64,000 bases of DNA from Lingula anatina (lineage: Eukaryota > Brachiopoda > Lingulata > Lingulida > Lingulidae). Both the position numbers and the translations under genes were made by a program. Position 1 is the first letter of the stretch; each line of letters starts with the position of its first letter. Below, piece by piece: positions 61,020 through 64,000 of this stretch. The notes below the pieces were generated by a model, which was given only the letters and a program-made list of their open reading frames with translations, searched no databases and was not told where the DNA came from. The stretch spans positions 237,094 through 301,093 of the forward strand of contig NW_019775552.1 of NCBI RefSeq assembly GCF_001039355.2, read 5' to 3'.

Positions 61020-64000
61020 AATCAGAAGTCCTAACTATACTATTGCATAGAATAGCCAGTGTAGTATGGTTTTATCGCCTTTTGTTGCTTCAAAAGTTTC
61101 TTTATTACTGACAAGTAACACAGGGACAAATAGGAATACTTTGTCACCTCTGCTAAAAACATGTCAGTGACATTGGCAGATATTGTTTGCATAGAATAGC
61201 CAGTGTAGTATGGTTTAATCGCTTTTTCTGTCTTCAAAAGTTTCTTTTACTGACAAGTAACACAAGGTGCTTTTGAACATTGTTCTCCTGGACAAATAGG
61301 GATATGACATCCCATCTGCTAAAAACATGCCAGTGACATTGGCAGATATTTTGTGTATAGTATAGCCAGTGTAGTACGGTTTAATCGCCTTTTCGTCCTT
61401 CAAAAGTTTCTTTACTCTTGAGAAGTACAGGGCGCTTTTGAACATTGTTCTCCTGGACAAATAGGAATATGACATCCCATCTGCTAAAAACATGTCAGTG
61501 ACATTAGCAGATATTGTGTGTATAGTATAGCCAGTGTAGTACGGTTTAATCGCCATTTTTTCCTTCAAAAGTTTCTTTATTACTGACAAGTAACACAGGG
61601 TGCTTTTGAACATTGTTCTCCTTGACAAATACGGATACAGTATGACGTCACATATGATAAAAACGTATCAGTGACATTAGCAGATATTGTGTGTATAGTA
61701 TAGCCAGTGTAGTATGGTTTAATCGCCATTTTTTCCTTCATAAGTTTCTTTATTACTGACAAGTAACACAGGGTGCTTTTGAACATTGTTCTCCTTGACA
61801 AATAGGGATATGACGTCACATATGATAAAAACATGTCAGTGACTTTGGCAGATATTGTTTGCATAGAATAGCCAGTGTAATATGGTTTAATCGCCTTTTC
61901 GTCCTTCAAAAGTTTCTTTACTCTTGACAAGTACAGGGTGCTTTTGAACATTGTTCTCCTGGACAAATAGGGATATGACATCCCATCTGCTTAAAACATG
62001 TCAGCGACATTGGCAGATATTGTTTGCATAGAATAGCCAGTGTAATATGGTTTAATCGCCTTTTCGTCCTTCAAAAGTTTCTTTACTCTTGACAAGTACA
62101 GGGTGCTTTTGAACATTGTTCTCCTGGACAAATAGGGATATGACATCCCATCTGCTTAAAACATGTCAGCGACATTGGCAGATATTGTTTGCATAGAATA
62201 GCCAGTGTAATATGGTTTAATCGCCTTTTCGTCCTTCAAAAGTTTCTTTACTCTTGACAAGTACAGGGTGCTTTTGAACATTGTTCTCCTGGACAAATAG
62301 GGATATGACATCCCATCTGCTAAAACATGTCAGCGACATTGGCAGATATTGTATGTATAGTATAGCCAGTGAAGTATGGTTTAATCGCCTTTTCTGTCTT
62401 CAAAAGTTACTTAATTACTGACAAGTAACACAGGGTGCTTTTGAACATTGTTCTCCTTGACAAATACGGATACAGTATGACGTCACATATGATAAAAACA
62501 TATCAGTGACATTAGCAGATATTGTGTGTATAGTATAGCCAGTGTAGTATGGTTTAATCGCCATTTTTTCCTTCATAAGTTTCTTTATTACTGACAAGTA
62601 ACACAGGGTGCTTTTGAACATTGTTCTCCTTGACAAATAGGGATATGACGTCACATATGATAAAAACATGTCAGTGACTTTGGCAGATATTGTTTGCATA
62701 GAATAGCCAATGTAATATGGTTTAATTGCCTTTTCTTCCTTCAAAAATTTCTTTACTCTTGACTAGTACAGGGTGCTTTTGAACAGTGTTCTCCTGGACA
62801 AATAGGGATATGACATCCCATCTGCTAAAAACATGTGAGCGACATTGGCAGATATTGTTTGCATAGAATAGCCAGTGTAATATGGTTTAATCACCTTTTC
62901 GTCCTTCAAAAGTTTCTTTACTAATGACAAGTACAGGATGCTTTTGAACATTGTTCTCCGAGACAAGTATAGTATAGCCAGTGAAGTATGGTTTAATCGC
63001 CTTTTCTGTCTTCAAAAGTTACTTAATTACTGACAAGTAACACAGGGTGCTTTTGAACATTGTTCTCCTTGACAAATACGGATACAGTATGACGTCACAT
63101 ATGATAAAAACGTATCAGTGACATTAGCAGATATTGTGTGTATAGTATAGCCAGTGTAGTATGGTTTAATCGCCATTTTTTCCTTCATAAGTTTCTTTAT
63201 TACTGACAAGTAACACAGGGTGCTTTTGAACATTGTTCTCCTTGACAAATAGGGATATGACGTCACATATGATAAAAACATGTCAGTGACTTTGGCAGAT
63301 ATTGTTTGCATAGAATAGCCAGTGTAATATGGTTTAATCGCCTTTTCGTCCTTCAAAAGTTTCTTTACTCTTGAGAAGTACAGGGCGCTTTTGAACATTG
63401 TTCTCCTGGACAAATAGGAATATGACATCCCATCTGCTAAAAACATGTCAGTGACATTGGCAGATATTGTGTGTATAGTATAGCCAGTGTAGTACGGTTT
63501 AATCGCCTTTTCTTGCTTCAAAAGTTTTTTTATTACTAACAAGTAACACAAGGTGCTTTTGAACATTGTTCTCCTTGACAAATAGGGATATGACGTCACA
63601 TATGATAAAAACATGTCAGTGACTTTGGCAGATATTGTTTGCATAGAATAGCCAGTGTAATATGGTTTAATCACCTTTTCGTCCTTCAAAAGTTTCTTTA
63701 CTAATGACAAGTACAGGATGCTTTTGAACATTGTTCTCCGAGACAAGTATAGTATAGCCAGTGAAGTATGGTTTAATCGCCTTTTCTGTCTTCAAAAGTT
63801 ACTTAATTACTGACAAGTAACACAGGGTGCTTTTGAACATTGTTCTCCTTGACAAATACGGATACAGTATGACGTCACATATGATAAAAACGTATCAGTG
63901 ACATTAGCAGATATTGTGTGTATAGTATAGCCAGTGTAGTATGGTTTAATCGCCATTTTTTCCTTCATAAGTTTCTTTATTACTGACAAGTAACACAGGG
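61020..64000. repeat. Tandem satellite with higher-order structure
   Basis: Using the anchor TTTTGAACATTGTTCTCC, copies start at 61271, 61436, 61604, 61777, 61942, 62107, 62272, 62439, 62612, 62777, 62942, 63051, 63224, 63389, 63557, 63722 and 63831. Spacings are 165, 168, 173, 165, 165, 165, 167, 173, 165, 165, 109, 173, 165, 168, 165 and 109. The 109 bp unit is truncated, with the same junction (CTCCGAGACAAGTATAG) at about 62957 and 63737. The block 63051-63830 (780 bp) is starting again when the window ends. Flanking monomers near 61030 are more diverged. Minus-strand open frames through it reflect the 165 and 168 bp unit lengths (multiples of three). Confidence 0.95.

Noticed and set aside
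61020-64000. CRISPR-like array or a bacterial repeat region
   Set aside because: Units are 165-173 bp head-to-tail without unique spacers, in animal DNA: a satellite.

Overview
The window is nuclear DNA of an invertebrate animal. Genes have many short exons with GT-AG introns, the sequence is AT-rich with many microsatellites and small inverted-repeat elements, and the only clear tRNA is of animal type. Gene content (SLC15 family, selenoprotein W, ERG28, mitochondrial seryl-tRNA synthetase) and the ancestral-looking intron density fit a marine invertebrate, perhaps a deuterostome such as a hemichordate or echinoderm; I cannot fix the species. Gene models were built by hand, joining exons by splice sites, phase and paralogue comparison.

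Layout. 1-9.3 kb: no gene recognised. 9.5-37.1 kb: a cluster of POT/SLC15 (peptide/histidine transporter-like) genes. Copies A (9500-15075, minus) and B (16610-23458, minus) lie in tandem, copy C (26627-34400, plus) is inverted, and D (35425-37125, minus) is a truncated duplicate of the last three exons of B. A, B and C share the same ten-exon structure and phases. A carries a one-base insertion that shifts its frame. A tRNA-Thr(UGU) lies antisense in intron 3 of C. 38.3-39.1 kb: a small two-EF-hand protein (plus).

40.2-45.0 kb (minus): a complete five-exon selenoprotein W gene with an in-frame UGA and a SECIS-like 3' UTR hairpin. No ordinary open reading frame scan would show it. 45.9-50.2 kb (plus): a kelch-repeat protein with a basic N-terminal region, head-to-head with SELENOW. 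51.1-53.7 kb (minus): ERG28. 54.4-60.1 kb (plus): mitochondrial seryl-tRNA synthetase (SARS2), head-to-head with ERG28. 61.0 kb to the window end: a tandem satellite of about 165-173 bp monomers organised in a 780 bp higher-order repeat.

Mobile DNA: several MITE-like or foldback elements with clear inverted arms (18800-18973, 25217-25435, 36474-36772, 52463-52966 and weaker ones), a tRNA-derived SINE-like insertion (about 17420-17880), and two near-identical fragments (37960-38098, 41390-41531) that begin a decayed SAP-domain ORF of a family common in invertebrate genomes. Because B and D are duplicates, three of these insertions can be seen with their empty sites.

The genes do not form a pathway. 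The SLC15 cluster is a local family expansion; the SELENOW-to-SARS2 stretch is a compact block of conserved housekeeping genes, two divergent pairs joined tail-to-tail.
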